Assembly (NCBI GenBank): GCA_009693345.1 | Contig: SHXL01000143.1 | Span: 1-7,168 of the forward strand | DNA length: 7,168 nt | Direction: 5' to 3' | From: Betaproteobacteria bacterium | GTDB taxonomy: Bacteria; Pseudomonadota; Gammaproteobacteria; Burkholderiales; SG8-39 | In this document: piece by piece, positions 1 to 5,778 of the stretch | How positions within the stretch are numbered: the first letter of the stretch is position 1 | How the letters are laid out: every line of letters begins with the position of its first letter | Made by a program: the position numbers and the translations under genes | The notes under the pieces: generated by a model | What the model saw: only the letters and a program-made list of their open reading frames with translations | What the model was told of the DNA's origin: nothing | The model's database searches: none

Positions 1-131
1 CGGTAGTACGTGACATCGGTGATTCCGGCTTCCTTGCAGGCCAGCGGCAGCGCTTTGCCTCCCGCAGTGAGCACCTCGATCTGCCGCAGCTTCGCCACCA
101 CCTGCTCCGGGCTAAATCTCTTCTTTGCCAT
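1..131 (-). CDS. IS3-family transposase OrfA, N-terminal fragment
   Basis: The reading frame opens at ATG (131-129) and gives 43 residues before the window ends, beginning MAKKRFSPEQ and continuing with K-L-R-Q-I-E-V-L, A-C-K-E-A-G-I and T-Y-Y. This is the hallmark N-terminus of IS3-family OrfA (IS911/Tnp_1-type helix-turn-helix), which binds the element's inverted repeats. The full protein is usually about 90-100 residues, followed by OrfB, the DDE integrase-like catalytic part, made by programmed -1 frameshifting. Upstream of the ATG the minus strand reads AGAAGGGG and then GGAAG directly before the start, both possible ribosome binding sites. The fragment is open as far as it goes, so the element may be intact outside the window. 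Confidence 0.85.
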   Translation of the reverse strand, partial: MAKKRFSPEQVVAKLRQIEVLTAGGKALPLACKEAGITDVTYY

Positions 132-147
132 CTTCCGACCCCTTCTT

Positions 148-174
148 CCAGGTTAAACACTACATTCAACCTGG
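148..174 (-). repeat. Inverted repeat in the IS leader
   Basis: CCAGGTT (148-154) and AACCTGG (168-174) are perfect 7-bp inverted arms around a 13-base loop. They lie between the IS tip and the OrfA start. In the OrfA transcript they could form a stem-loop 17 bases before the start codon. IS elements often carry leader structures that limit translation of transcripts entering from outside, but that role here is inference. Confidence 0.5.
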
Positions 175-189
175 TACAGAAAAAGCCGG

Positions 190-483
190 TCAGTTCACGA
201 TGGCATGCGCGAAAAGCTTTAGCAGTTCCAGCATGCGCGGGTACCGGCGGGTGAGATGGTCGGTGTCGTGCACCACGATATAGATCTTGCGCGTACGGCT
301 GCCGCGCAGGAATCGGTCGAATTGCGCGATGCGCCCGGGAGCGTTCAGGCGCAAGGCTTTCAAGTCCGGATCGAACAAGCGCAGTTCGCGCCCGGGTTGC
401 TCGAGAAAGCGGTCGAGCGCCTTCTGGAAATCGCCCTCGCCCTCGAAACGCTGGTACTCGGTTTTCGGCTGTTCGTCGCTCAC
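190..483 (-). CDS. DUF7931-like conserved protein, C-terminus truncated by IS insertion
   Basis: The ORF encodes 97 residues from a GTG start (483-481) that overlaps the TGA of the upstream JmjC-cupin gene, so translation is probably coupled; no Shine-Dalgarno is visible. The sequence has an acidic N-terminus, then LRLFDPDL (about 34-41), a helix, and the strand KIYIVVHD (about 66-73). It resembles small proteins found next to RoxA-like cupins in betaproteobacteria, and the DUF7931 domain also seen fused to GNAT acyltransferases; their function is unknown. As I recall, such proteins run to about 150-170 residues. Native sequence ends after FAHAI; the last codons (V, N, stop) come from the IS junction. 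The C-terminal half is therefore missing and the gene is probably inactive. The domain name is from memory. Confidence 0.7.
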   Translation of the reverse strand: MSDEQPKTEYQRFEGEGDFQKALDRFLEQPGRELRLFDPDLKALRLNAPGRIAQFDRFLRGSRTRKIYIVVHDTDHLTRRYPRMLELLKLFAHAIVN

Positions 484-1601
484 GGCACGGATTCAAGCAG
501 CAGGAATCCCGCCCGATGCCACTCCAAGATTAGACGCTCGAGACCGGCGTGGGCAAGCAGCGATCCCGGCGCGCGTCTCCGGTCGGCCAGCACGGCGAGC
601 ACCTGGCGCTGGGCGCGGCGCGGCCGCAGGACCTCGCCATTGACGAAGAACCGGGAGCCGCGATAGAGCATTTGCGTTTTGGGGTGCAGGCTTACCGTCC
701 TGTCCCTGATCTTTCCGGAGAAATTCCGGTTCGAAGAAAACACGATATTCGCCTTTGGCGTGCTCAGGTAGCGGCCGAGAAATTCTTCCACGTCGCCGCG
801 CGTCCAGCGGATGCGCGCCAGCTGCGCCTCGGCGAAAGCCGCCAGCTCCGGTCCGATCAGCGCCGGCCGGGCGGCGGGCCGCAGGCCCGGGTCGCGGTAA
901 ACGGCATCCGGCAGGCCGCGCTCATGCAGGTGATCGAGGAACGCGGCGGCAAGCTCCGCACCGCGAGGGGCCCTGAAGCCGACCGAATAGGTGAAACAGG
1001 GTTCGAGAGCGATCCCGTCATGGCCCCAGCCGGGCGGCAGGTAAAGCAGATCGCCCGGTTCGAGCACGACTTCCTCTTCCGCGCGGAAACCGGCGATCAG
1101 CTTGAGCGGCGCATCGGGGACGAGGGAGAAAGGGCGGGGCTCCGGCCGCGCCTTCGCCAGGCGCCAGAGCCTGCGGCCGCGGCCCTGGACGAGAAAGACG
1201 TCGTAGGAGTCGAAATGCGGCCCGACGCCGCCGCCGCGCGCGGCATAGCTCACCATCACGTCGTCCAGCCGCGCCTGCGGCGCGAACGCGAAGCGCCGCA
1301 GCAGGTCTTCGGCCTGCGCGTTGTGGTGGTTGACGTCATTGACGAGCAGTGTCCAGTTCCTGGCGGTCGCGCGCGGTAGGCGTGAGCGCGCCAGCGGGCC
1401 GTGCGCCACCTGCCACCGCCCATTCCTGTGTTCCACCAGGCGGGATTCGACATCACCACGCGCGGCAAGCGCGCACAACGCACTTTTTGTGATCGCGCCG
1501 CCGAAACCGGGCAGCGCGCCGCGCACGAGAAGCGGGCGTTTCTGCCAGTGACGGCGCAAAAAAGCCTGTGGCGACAAGCCCCCTAGCAAAGCTTCTTCCA
1601 T
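480..1601 (-). CDS. JmjC-type cupin oxygenase, RoxA/YcfD ribosomal oxygenase family
   Basis: The product is 373 residues and belongs to the Fe(II)/2-oxoglutarate-dependent ribosomal oxygenases. E. coli RoxA (YcfD) hydroxylates an arginine of 50S protein L16. The N-terminus has the family's FLRRHWQKRPLLVRGA (14-29). The JmjC double-stranded beta-helix carries the iron triad H129-x-D131 (PHFDSYDVFLVQG) and H194 (LPPGWGHDG), with R144 placed as the 2-oxoglutarate-binding arginine. The C-terminal part is the dimer/winged-helix-like region of the family. I chose ATG 1601 because the family starts a few residues before the HWQKRP block. An in-frame TTG at 1634 would add 11 residues (MSLACHIYNQS) that look unlike the family and lie in promoter sequence. 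No Shine-Dalgarno precedes 1601. The gene overlaps the truncated DUF7931-like gene by 4 bases. Family is clear; L16 as substrate is inference. Confidence 0.9.
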   Translation of the reverse strand: MEEALLGGLSPQAFLRRHWQKRPLLVRGALPGFGGAITKSALCALAARGDVESRLVEHRNGRWQVAHGPLARSRLPRATARNWTLLVNDVNHHNAQAEDLLRRFAFAPQARLDDVMVSYAARGGGVGPHFDSYDVFLVQGRGRRLWRLAKARPEPRPFSLVPDAPLKLIAGFRAEEEVVLEPGDLLYLPPGWGHDGIALEPCFTYSVGFRAPRGAELAAAFLDHLHERGLPDAVYRDPGLRPAARPALIGPELAAFAEAQLARIRWTRGDVEEFLGRYLSTPKANIVFSSNRNFSGKIRDRTVSLHPKTQMLYRGSRFFVNGEVLRPRRAQRQVLAVLADRRRAPGSLLAHAGLERLILEWHRAGFLLLESVP

Positions 1602-1607
1602 CGATTG

Positions 1608-1634
1608 ATTATAAATGTGGCAAGCGAGCGACAA
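1608..1634 (-). promoter_or_regulatory. Candidate sigma70 promoter for the JmjC-cupin gene
   Basis: On the minus strand a perfect TATAAT -10 box lies at 1613-1608, with TTGTCG at 1634-1629 as the best -35 (4 of 6 matches, 15-bp spacing, which is short). A start site about 7 bases below the -10 would fall at or next to the A of the ATG at 1601, so the message might have little or no leader. The -10 is convincing; the -35 is weak. Confidence 0.5.
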
Positions 1635-1643
1635 CGTGACATA

Positions 1644-1662
1644 CGGTACTTGTCAAATACCG
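1644..1662. promoter_or_regulatory. Near-perfect palindrome, candidate operator
   Basis: CGGTACTTGTCAAATACCG is a 19-bp inverted repeat in which 8 of 9 base pairs match around a central T (1653); only C1649/A1657 mismatch. It covers the whole -35 box (1650-1655) of the candidate peroxidase promoter and lies just upstream of the oppositely directed JmjC-cupin promoter. A repressor bound here would block the plus-strand promoter. I cannot assign it to a known regulator; no regulator gene is in the window. Confidence 0.5.
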
Positions 1663-1677
1663 GTGTAAGCATAAAAT
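1650..1677 (+). promoter_or_regulatory. Candidate sigma70 promoter for the peroxidase operon
   Basis: TTGTCA (1650-1655, 5 of 6 matches) and TAAAAT (1672-1677, 5 of 6) are separated by 16 bp in AT-rich sequence that stands out from the GC-rich surroundings. The predicted start site is around 1684, giving a leader of only about 10 bases before ATG 1695, close to the GGAG ribosome binding site at 1683-1686. Confidence 0.5.
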
Positions 1678-1694
1678 TTTCCGGAGTCCATTCG

Positions 1695-2165
1695 ATGCTG
1701 CAACCAGGCCAAAACGCTCCCGTATTCACGCTGCCGGATGCCGACATGCAGGCGGTCGCGCTGGCGTCGTATCTCGGCAAGAAGCACATCGTCCTGTATT
1801 TCTATCCCCGCGACAACACGCCGGGCTGCACCATGGAGGCGGCCGATTTCTCCGACCACGAGGGCGAGTTCGGGCGCTGCAATTGCATCATCCTGGGCGT
1901 CTCGCGCGACGATTGCCTGACGCACGCCGAATTCCGCGACCGACACGGCCTAGCGATCGCGCTGCTGTCCGACCCCGAGGGTGAAGTGTGCCGCCGCTAC
2001 GGCGTGCTGCAGGAAAAGGAGATGGACGGCGTACGGCGCGAGTGCCTCGTGCGGTCCACCTTCGTGATCGACAAGAAAGGCGTGATCCGCCACGCCGCCT
2101 ATGGCGTCAATCCGCGCCACCACGCCAAGGCAATCTACGACGTCGTCCGCAAGCTGAAGTCCTGA
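1695..2165 (+). CDS. bcp: PrxQ/Bcp-type thiol peroxidase (peroxiredoxin)
   Basis: The 156-residue product is the usual size for the AhpC/TSA-type PrxQ (bacterioferritin comigratory protein) group, cytosolic enzymes that reduce hydrogen peroxide and organic hydroperoxides with thioredoxin-like donors. The N-terminal LQPGQNAPVFTLPD leads into VLYFYPRDNTPGCT with peroxidatic Cys45; Arg120 lies in the RSTFVID strand that completes the active site. The start is ATG 1695, with GGAG at 1683-1686 eight bases ahead. The frame is open upstream to 1605, but that part is promoter sequence. The common resolving cysteine five residues after Cys45 is absent (Ala50); Cys62, 64, 74, 99 and 117 are present, and Cys74 at the start of the third helix is the best substitute. 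The next gene follows after 44 bp. The family is certain; the symbol is by family resemblance. Confidence 0.92.
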   Translation: MLQPGQNAPVFTLPDADMQAVALASYLGKKHIVLYFYPRDNTPGCTMEAADFSDHEGEFGRCNCIILGVSRDDCLTHAEFRDRHGLAIALLSDPEGEVCRRYGVLQEKEMDGVRRECLVRSTFVIDKKGVIRHAAYGVNPRHHAKAIYDVVRKLKS

Positions 2166-2198
2166 AATTCGGGAATTCGCCTATCATTGGCGTTCCTT

Positions 2199-2204
2199 GA
2201 GGGG
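2199..2204 (+). promoter_or_regulatory. Ribosome binding site of the glutamate-synthase-like gene
   Basis: GAGGGG lies 5 bases before ATG 2210 and 11 bases before the second in-frame ATG at 2216. The first spacing is short but workable and the second is long, so either start is possible; the products differ by two residues. No terminator separates this site from the peroxidase stop at 2165. Confidence 0.5.
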
Positions 2205-2209
2205 CGGCA

Positions 2210-3697
2210 ATGGTGATGGACATTCTGTCGTACGGCGTCGGCACGCTGATTGCATTTGCGGTGCTGGTCGGCGTCGCATTCATTTTCATTTCCGACATCA
2301 CGCAGAAGAAGCACGGGGTGCTGCGCAATTACCCGGTGATCGGGCACCTGCGCTACTTCTTCGAACAGCTGGGCGAGTACTTCCGCCAGTACTTCTTCGC
2401 CGGCGACCGCGACGAAATGCCCTTCAACCGTTCCACCCGCGGCTGGGTGTACCGCCTGGCGAAAAACGAGGGCGGGGTGATCGGTTTCGGCTCGACCTAC
2501 GATCTGCACGATTCCGGCGCGCTTATTTTCGTCAATCACCCGTTTCCCGTTCTGGAGGAGGAGCGCCTGCCGACGCCCTCGCTCACCCTGGGCGAGGGCT
2601 ACGCGAAGAACCCGTTCGAAGCGCGCTCCATCGTCAATATCAGCGGCATGAGCTTTGGCGCGATTTCGGCGCCCGCGGTGCGATCCCTGTCGCGGGGCGC
2701 GGCAGTGGCGGGCTGCTGGATGGACACCGGCGAAGGCGGCCTGTCGCCCTACCATCTGGAAGGCGGCGGCGACATCATCATGCAGATCGGCACCGCCAAA
2801 TATGGTTTGCGCGATGCGCAAGGTAACCTCAGCCCTGACCGCCTGGTGGAGCTCTCGAAAGTGGTGAAGGCCTTCGAGATCAAACTCTCGCAGGGTGCGA
2901 AGCCGGGCAAGGGCGGCGTGCTGCCGGGTAAGAAAGTTACCGCTGAGATCGCGCAGATCCGCGGCATTCCGGAAGGACGCGATTCGATCAGTCCGAACCG
3001 GCACCGTGATATCTCGAACATGAACGACCTGCTGGACAAGATCGCCTACATCCGCGACCTGACCGGCCGGCCGGTCGGGGTTAAGACGGCGATTGGCGGC
3101 TGGCGCTTTATGAACGAGCTGGCCGAGGCGGTGCACCGGCGGGGGCTGGAGTTCGCGCCGGATTTTCTCGCCATCGATGGCGGCGAGGGCGGCTCGGGCG
3201 CGGCACCGCAGGCGCTCGCCGATCACATGGGTCTGTCGATCGATGAAGCGCTGCCACGAGTGGTGGATTCGCTGATCGAGTCCGGCCTCAGGCAGCGCGT
3301 GCGCGTCATCGCCTCGGGCAAGATCATCACCTCGGCGCGCGCCGCCTGGGCGCTGGCGGCCGGCGCCGATTTCATCAATACCGCGCGCGGCTTCATGTTC
3401 TCGCTCGGCTGCATCCAGGCGCTGCGCTGCCACCAGAACACCTGCCCGACCGGCGTCACCACGCACAACAAGCGCCTGCAGCGCGCCCTGGTGGTGGAGG
3501 AGAAGTACCTGCGCGTCGCCAACTACTGCAACGGTATGAATCGCGAGATCGACATGATCGCGCACTCCTGCGGTGTGCGGCACGCGCGCGAGCTCAAGCG
3601 CGAGCACGTGCGCATCATGCAGGGCAACCAGCAGTCGATCGCCTTCAACATGCTCTACCCGTACCCTGAGCCGAAGGCCAAGATCCGCGCGGCCTAG
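2210..3697 (+). CDS. Membrane-anchored FMN-binding glutamate synthase family protein
   Basis: The 495-residue protein corresponds to the central FMN-binding synthase domain of glutamate synthase (Glu_synthase, TIM barrel), standing alone. An N-terminal hydrophobic stretch (about 10-29) is followed by basic residues, suggesting one membrane anchor with the catalytic domain in the cytosol. Landmarks are the NISGMSFGAIS block (143-153), GEGGLSPYH (174-182), KLSQGAKPGKGG (225-236), IDGGEGGSGAAP (322-333) and the 3Fe-4S signature C401-x5-C407-x4-C412. The N-terminal glutaminase domain and the C-terminal GxGxG domain of GltB are missing, and no GltD-like reductase is nearby, so ordinary GOGAT activity is doubtful. 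Relatives are annotated as FMN-binding glutamate synthase family proteins of unproven reaction. It is probably cotranscribed with the peroxidase 44 bp upstream. Homology is certain; substrate and electron donor are unknown. Confidence 0.92.
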   Translation: MVMDILSYGVGTLIAFAVLVGVAFIFISDITQKKHGVLRNYPVIGHLRYFFEQLGEYFRQYFFAGDRDEMPFNRSTRGWVYRLAKNEGGVIGFGSTYDLHDSGALIFVNHPFPVLEEERLPTPSLTLGEGYAKNPFEARSIVNISGMSFGAISAPAVRSLSRGAAVAGCWMDTGEGGLSPYHLEGGGDIIMQIGTAKYGLRDAQGNLSPDRLVELSKVVKAFEIKLSQGAKPGKGGVLPGKKVTAEIAQIRGIPEGRDSISPNRHRDISNMNDLLDKIAYIRDLTGRPVGVKTAIGGWRFMNELAEAVHRRGLEFAPDFLAIDGGEGGSGAAPQALADHMGLSIDEALPRVVDSLIESGLRQRVRVIASGKIITSARAAWALAAGADFINTARGFMFSLGCIQALRCHQNTCPTGVTTHNKRLQRALVVEEKYLRVANYCNGMNREIDMIAHSCGVRHARELKREHVRIMQGNQQSIAFNMLYPYPEPKAKIRAA

Positions 3698-3704
3698 ACG
3701 TCCC

Positions 3705-5105
3705 TCAGTTCCCTGCCAACCAGCGGTTCCAGATCCGGCGCGCGGGATCGATCAGCTCGCCGGCGGTGAGACCCACCGGGCCGGCACCAGCGCGTACGCA
3801 TTCGTCGGCGGCGCAGCCGTGCAGGTGCGTGCCCAGGACAAGCGCGGTTTCGCCCGAGTACCTCTGGGCGAGCAGGGCGCCGAGAATTCCCGCCAGCACG
3901 TCGCCCATGCCGGCGGAGGCCATGCCGGGATTCCCGGAGGTGTTGATGAACCAGTGTCCGTCGCGCGCCACGATGATGCTGCCATTGCCCTTCAGGACGA
4001 CGTGTGCATTGAGATTCCGCGAAAGGTTCTTTGCCGCCTTCAGGCGGTCCGCCTGAACGTCTGACGTCTTCGACGCCAGCAGGCGCGCCCCCTCGGCGGG
4101 ATGCGGCGTCAGGAGCGTTTCGGCGCTGCGCCTTGCGCAGGCCTTGCGCAGGTCTTCGTTTTCCGCGATCAGGTTGAGTGCATCGGCATCTAGCACGCAG
4201 GGCAGTTCGCTCGAGAGTACTGCCCCGAGCAGTGTTTCAGCACGTTCACCCTGGCCGAGGCCGGGGCCGATCACGATTGCGTCCAGGTCGAGTCCAAGGA
4301 CGTCGTCCGGATGGCGCAGCATCAGTTCGGGTGCGCCGTAGTCAAGTGCATGCTCTTCGAGCAGGCCGCCGTAGACGCGCCCGGCGCCCAGCTTCAGCGC
4401 TGCGCGCCCGGCGAGAAGGATCGCTCCCGCCATCCCGGCGGCGCCGCCGATGACTGCGAGCGATCCGGCCATGCCCTTGTGGAAATTGTGAGGGCGGCTC
4501 TTAAGCACGTTCGCGAACGTGCCCGGTTCCGCAACCCATCCATGTTCGGTTCTGGTCGATTTGGCATCGACATCAAGAGCTGCAACAGTCACCTGTCCGC
4601 AGTAGTCCGGACCATCGAGCGTGAGCAGGCCGGGCTTCAGGCTGATGAAGGTAATGGTGTGGCTCGCGCGGACCGCGCATCCGAGAATCTGGCCGGTATC
4701 CGAATTCAGGCCGCTTGGAATATCCAGTGCCAGCACCGGACAGGTTTGCGTATTCACGAACTCGACCAGTTTCGCGTATTCGCCTTCGAAGGGGCGAGCG
4801 AGTCCGATGCCGAACAAACCATCAATGACGAGATTCCAGCGGATGCTTTTCGGAATTTCTTCCGTCTTGCTCGCAAGAGAAACTCGGAAAAACCTCTCCT
4901 GCAATATCCGCGCGACGATCCGTGCGTCGCCGCCGTTGTTGCCCGGCCCCGCGAGCACCAGCACGTCCTTGCCCGTATCCGGCAGCAGCGTGGCGGCGAA
5001 GTCCGCCGCCGCGGCACCCGCCCGCTCCATCAGAGGAGGGGAAACGCCTCCCGCCGCCTGCTCGATGGCGCGGATGCCCTGTGTCGGGTAGATGGGTTGC
5101 GACAT
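3705..5105 (-). CDS. nnr: Bifunctional NAD(P)H-hydrate epimerase / ADP-dependent dehydratase
   Basis: The 466-residue product repairs damaged NADHX and NADPHX. The N-terminal YjeF_N domain (about 1-205) epimerises R- to S-NAD(P)HX and shows LAGPGNNGGDARIV (51-64), DGLFGIGL (95-102) and ALDIPSGLNSDTG (126-138). The C-terminal YjeF_C domain (about 206-466), a ribokinase-fold ADP-dependent dehydratase, shows GSLAVIGGAAGMAGA (214-228), IGPGLGQG (279-286), LDADALN (305-311), TPHPAEGARL (333-342) and NPGMASAGMGDVLAGI (392-407). I start it at ATG 5105, one base after the glutathione transferase stop (TGA-A-ATG), because the family begins near YPTQGIRAIE; an upstream in-frame extension to 5168 lies inside that gene. 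The segment between the GNNGGD and DGLFG motifs seems about 20 residues shorter than in E. coli, and the usual Gly after GGD is Ala61. Confidence 0.93.
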   Translation of the reverse strand: MSQPIYPTQGIRAIEQAAGGVSPPLMERAGAAAADFAATLLPDTGKDVLVLAGPGNNGGDARIVARILQERFFRVSLASKTEEIPKSIRWNLVIDGLFGIGLARPFEGEYAKLVEFVNTQTCPVLALDIPSGLNSDTGQILGCAVRASHTITFISLKPGLLTLDGPDYCGQVTVAALDVDAKSTRTEHGWVAEPGTFANVLKSRPHNFHKGMAGSLAVIGGAAGMAGAILLAGRAALKLGAGRVYGGLLEEHALDYGAPELMLRHPDDVLGLDLDAIVIGPGLGQGERAETLLGAVLSSELPCVLDADALNLIAENEDLRKACARRSAETLLTPHPAEGARLLASKTSDVQADRLKAAKNLSRNLNAHVVLKGNGSIIVARDGHWFINTSGNPGMASAGMGDVLAGILGALLAQRYSGETALVLGTHLHGCAADECVRAGAGPVGLTAGELIDPARRIWNRWLAGN

Positions 5106-5106
5106 T

Positions 5107-5778
5107 TCAGCGCAGCAGCTCGTACTTGCCGCCTTTTTCGAGCGCGCGAAGGTACGCCGGGCGTGCATGGATATTCTGCAGGAAGGCCCAGAGCTTGGGG
5201 CGTCCTTCGTTCAAGCCACCGCGCACGGATGCGGCTTCCAGGGGAAAGCTCATCTGGATGTCGACGGCGCTGAAGGACGCGCCGGCGAACCAGAGATGCT
5301 TGCCCAACTCGCTTTCCATGAAGTCGAGTATCCGGTCGATGTTCGGCTGCACGTAGCCGCTCTTGCCCTTGCGCGCGATGGCGCGCGCGATGGGCTTGGC
5401 GAAGAACGACATCGGTCCGGATTCGATGCGGTCGAAAATCAGCTTCATCAGCAATGGCGGCATCGCGGAACCCTCGGCGAAGTGCATCCAGTAGGTGTAA
5501 CGCAGGCGTTCGGGCGTTCCGGGCGCCGGCGCTAGCTTGCCACCGCCGTACCTGTCTGCGAGGTACTCGACGATCGCGCCGGATTCCGCGATCGTCAAAT
5601 CGCCGTCGCTGATCACGGGCGACTTGCCGAGCGGATGCACCGCGCGCAGTTCCGGCGGCGCGAGCATGGTCTTCGGGTCACGCTGGTAGCGCTTGATCTC
5701 GTAGGGCAGGCCGAGTTCTTCGAGCAGCCAGAGGATACGCTGCGAGCGTGAATTATTGAGATGGTGGACCGTGATCAT
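5107..5778 (-). CDS. Glutathione S-transferase, Gtt1-like
   Basis: The 223-residue protein has the standard two-domain cytosolic GST layout. The thioredoxin-like N-terminal domain (1 to about 80) shows MITVHHLNNSRSQRILWLLEEL, with Ser10 or Asn9 in the position that usually activates glutathione, the cis-proline at KSPV (Pro54) and the glutathione gamma-glutamyl contact E65-S66 in AESGAIVEYL. The helical C-terminal domain (about 90-223) includes YTYWMHFAEGSAMPPLL, as in the yeast Gtt1-like bacterial group. It conjugates glutathione to electrophiles or acts as a glutathione-dependent peroxidase; the natural substrate cannot be told. Its ATG overlaps the TRAP permease stop (ATGA) and its stop lies one base from the nnr start, so it sits inside a coupled operon. 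No strong Shine-Dalgarno is visible. Confidence 0.92.
   Translation of the reverse strand: MITVHHLNNSRSQRILWLLEELGLPYEIKRYQRDPKTMLAPPELRAVHPLGKSPVISDGDLTIAESGAIVEYLADRYGGGKLAPAPGTPERLRYTYWMHFAEGSAMPPLLMKLIFDRIESGPMSFFAKPIARAIARKGKSGYVQPNIDRILDFMESELGKHLWFAGASFSAVDIQMSFPLEAASVRGGLNEGRPKLWAFLQNIHARPAYLRALEKGGKYELLR

Larger units (their letters stand above)
1..197 (-). mobile_element. IS3-family insertion sequence, left part only
   Basis: This is one end of an IS3-family element that continues off the left edge. The outer end reads TGAACTGACCGGC on the minus strand from base 197 inward, with the TG start expected of an IS3-type terminal inverted repeat. It is followed by a leader of about 65 bases and the start of OrfA at base 131. 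The boundary is set where the neighbouring gene loses its family similarity and meets this TG. Only one end is visible, so neither the matching right inverted repeat nor a target-site duplication can be checked. Family assignment comes from the OrfA N-terminus. The subgroup (IS407-like or other) is not resolved. Confidence 0.75.

Noticed and set aside
549..1379. A 276-codon plus-strand frame opposite the JmjC-cupin gene
   Set aside because: The minus strand has the iron-binding H-x-D and H motifs in the correct spacing; the plus-strand translation is Arg/Gln-rich and featureless.
2178..2192. CGCC/GGCG inverted repeat between the peroxidase and synthase genes
   Set aside because: The stem is four base pairs with no T-run; too weak for a terminator and expected by chance in this composition.
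2135..3607. A 490-codon open frame on the minus strand opposite the glutamate-synthase-like gene
   Set aside because: It is a mirror of a GC-rich coding strand: low-complexity, Arg/Ala/His-rich translation with no recognisable domain, while the plus-strand frame carries a full set of conserved motifs.
3732..3749. GATCC/GGATC inverted repeat near the convergent gene ends, considered as a terminator
   Set aside because: The arms are only 5 bp, no T-run follows on either strand, and it lies within the nnr coding sequence.
4311..5273. A 320-codon plus-strand frame opposite nnr and the end of the GST gene
   Set aside because: It spans the junction of two clear minus-strand genes, has no family resemblance and no ribosome binding site, and its composition is that of an antisense shadow.
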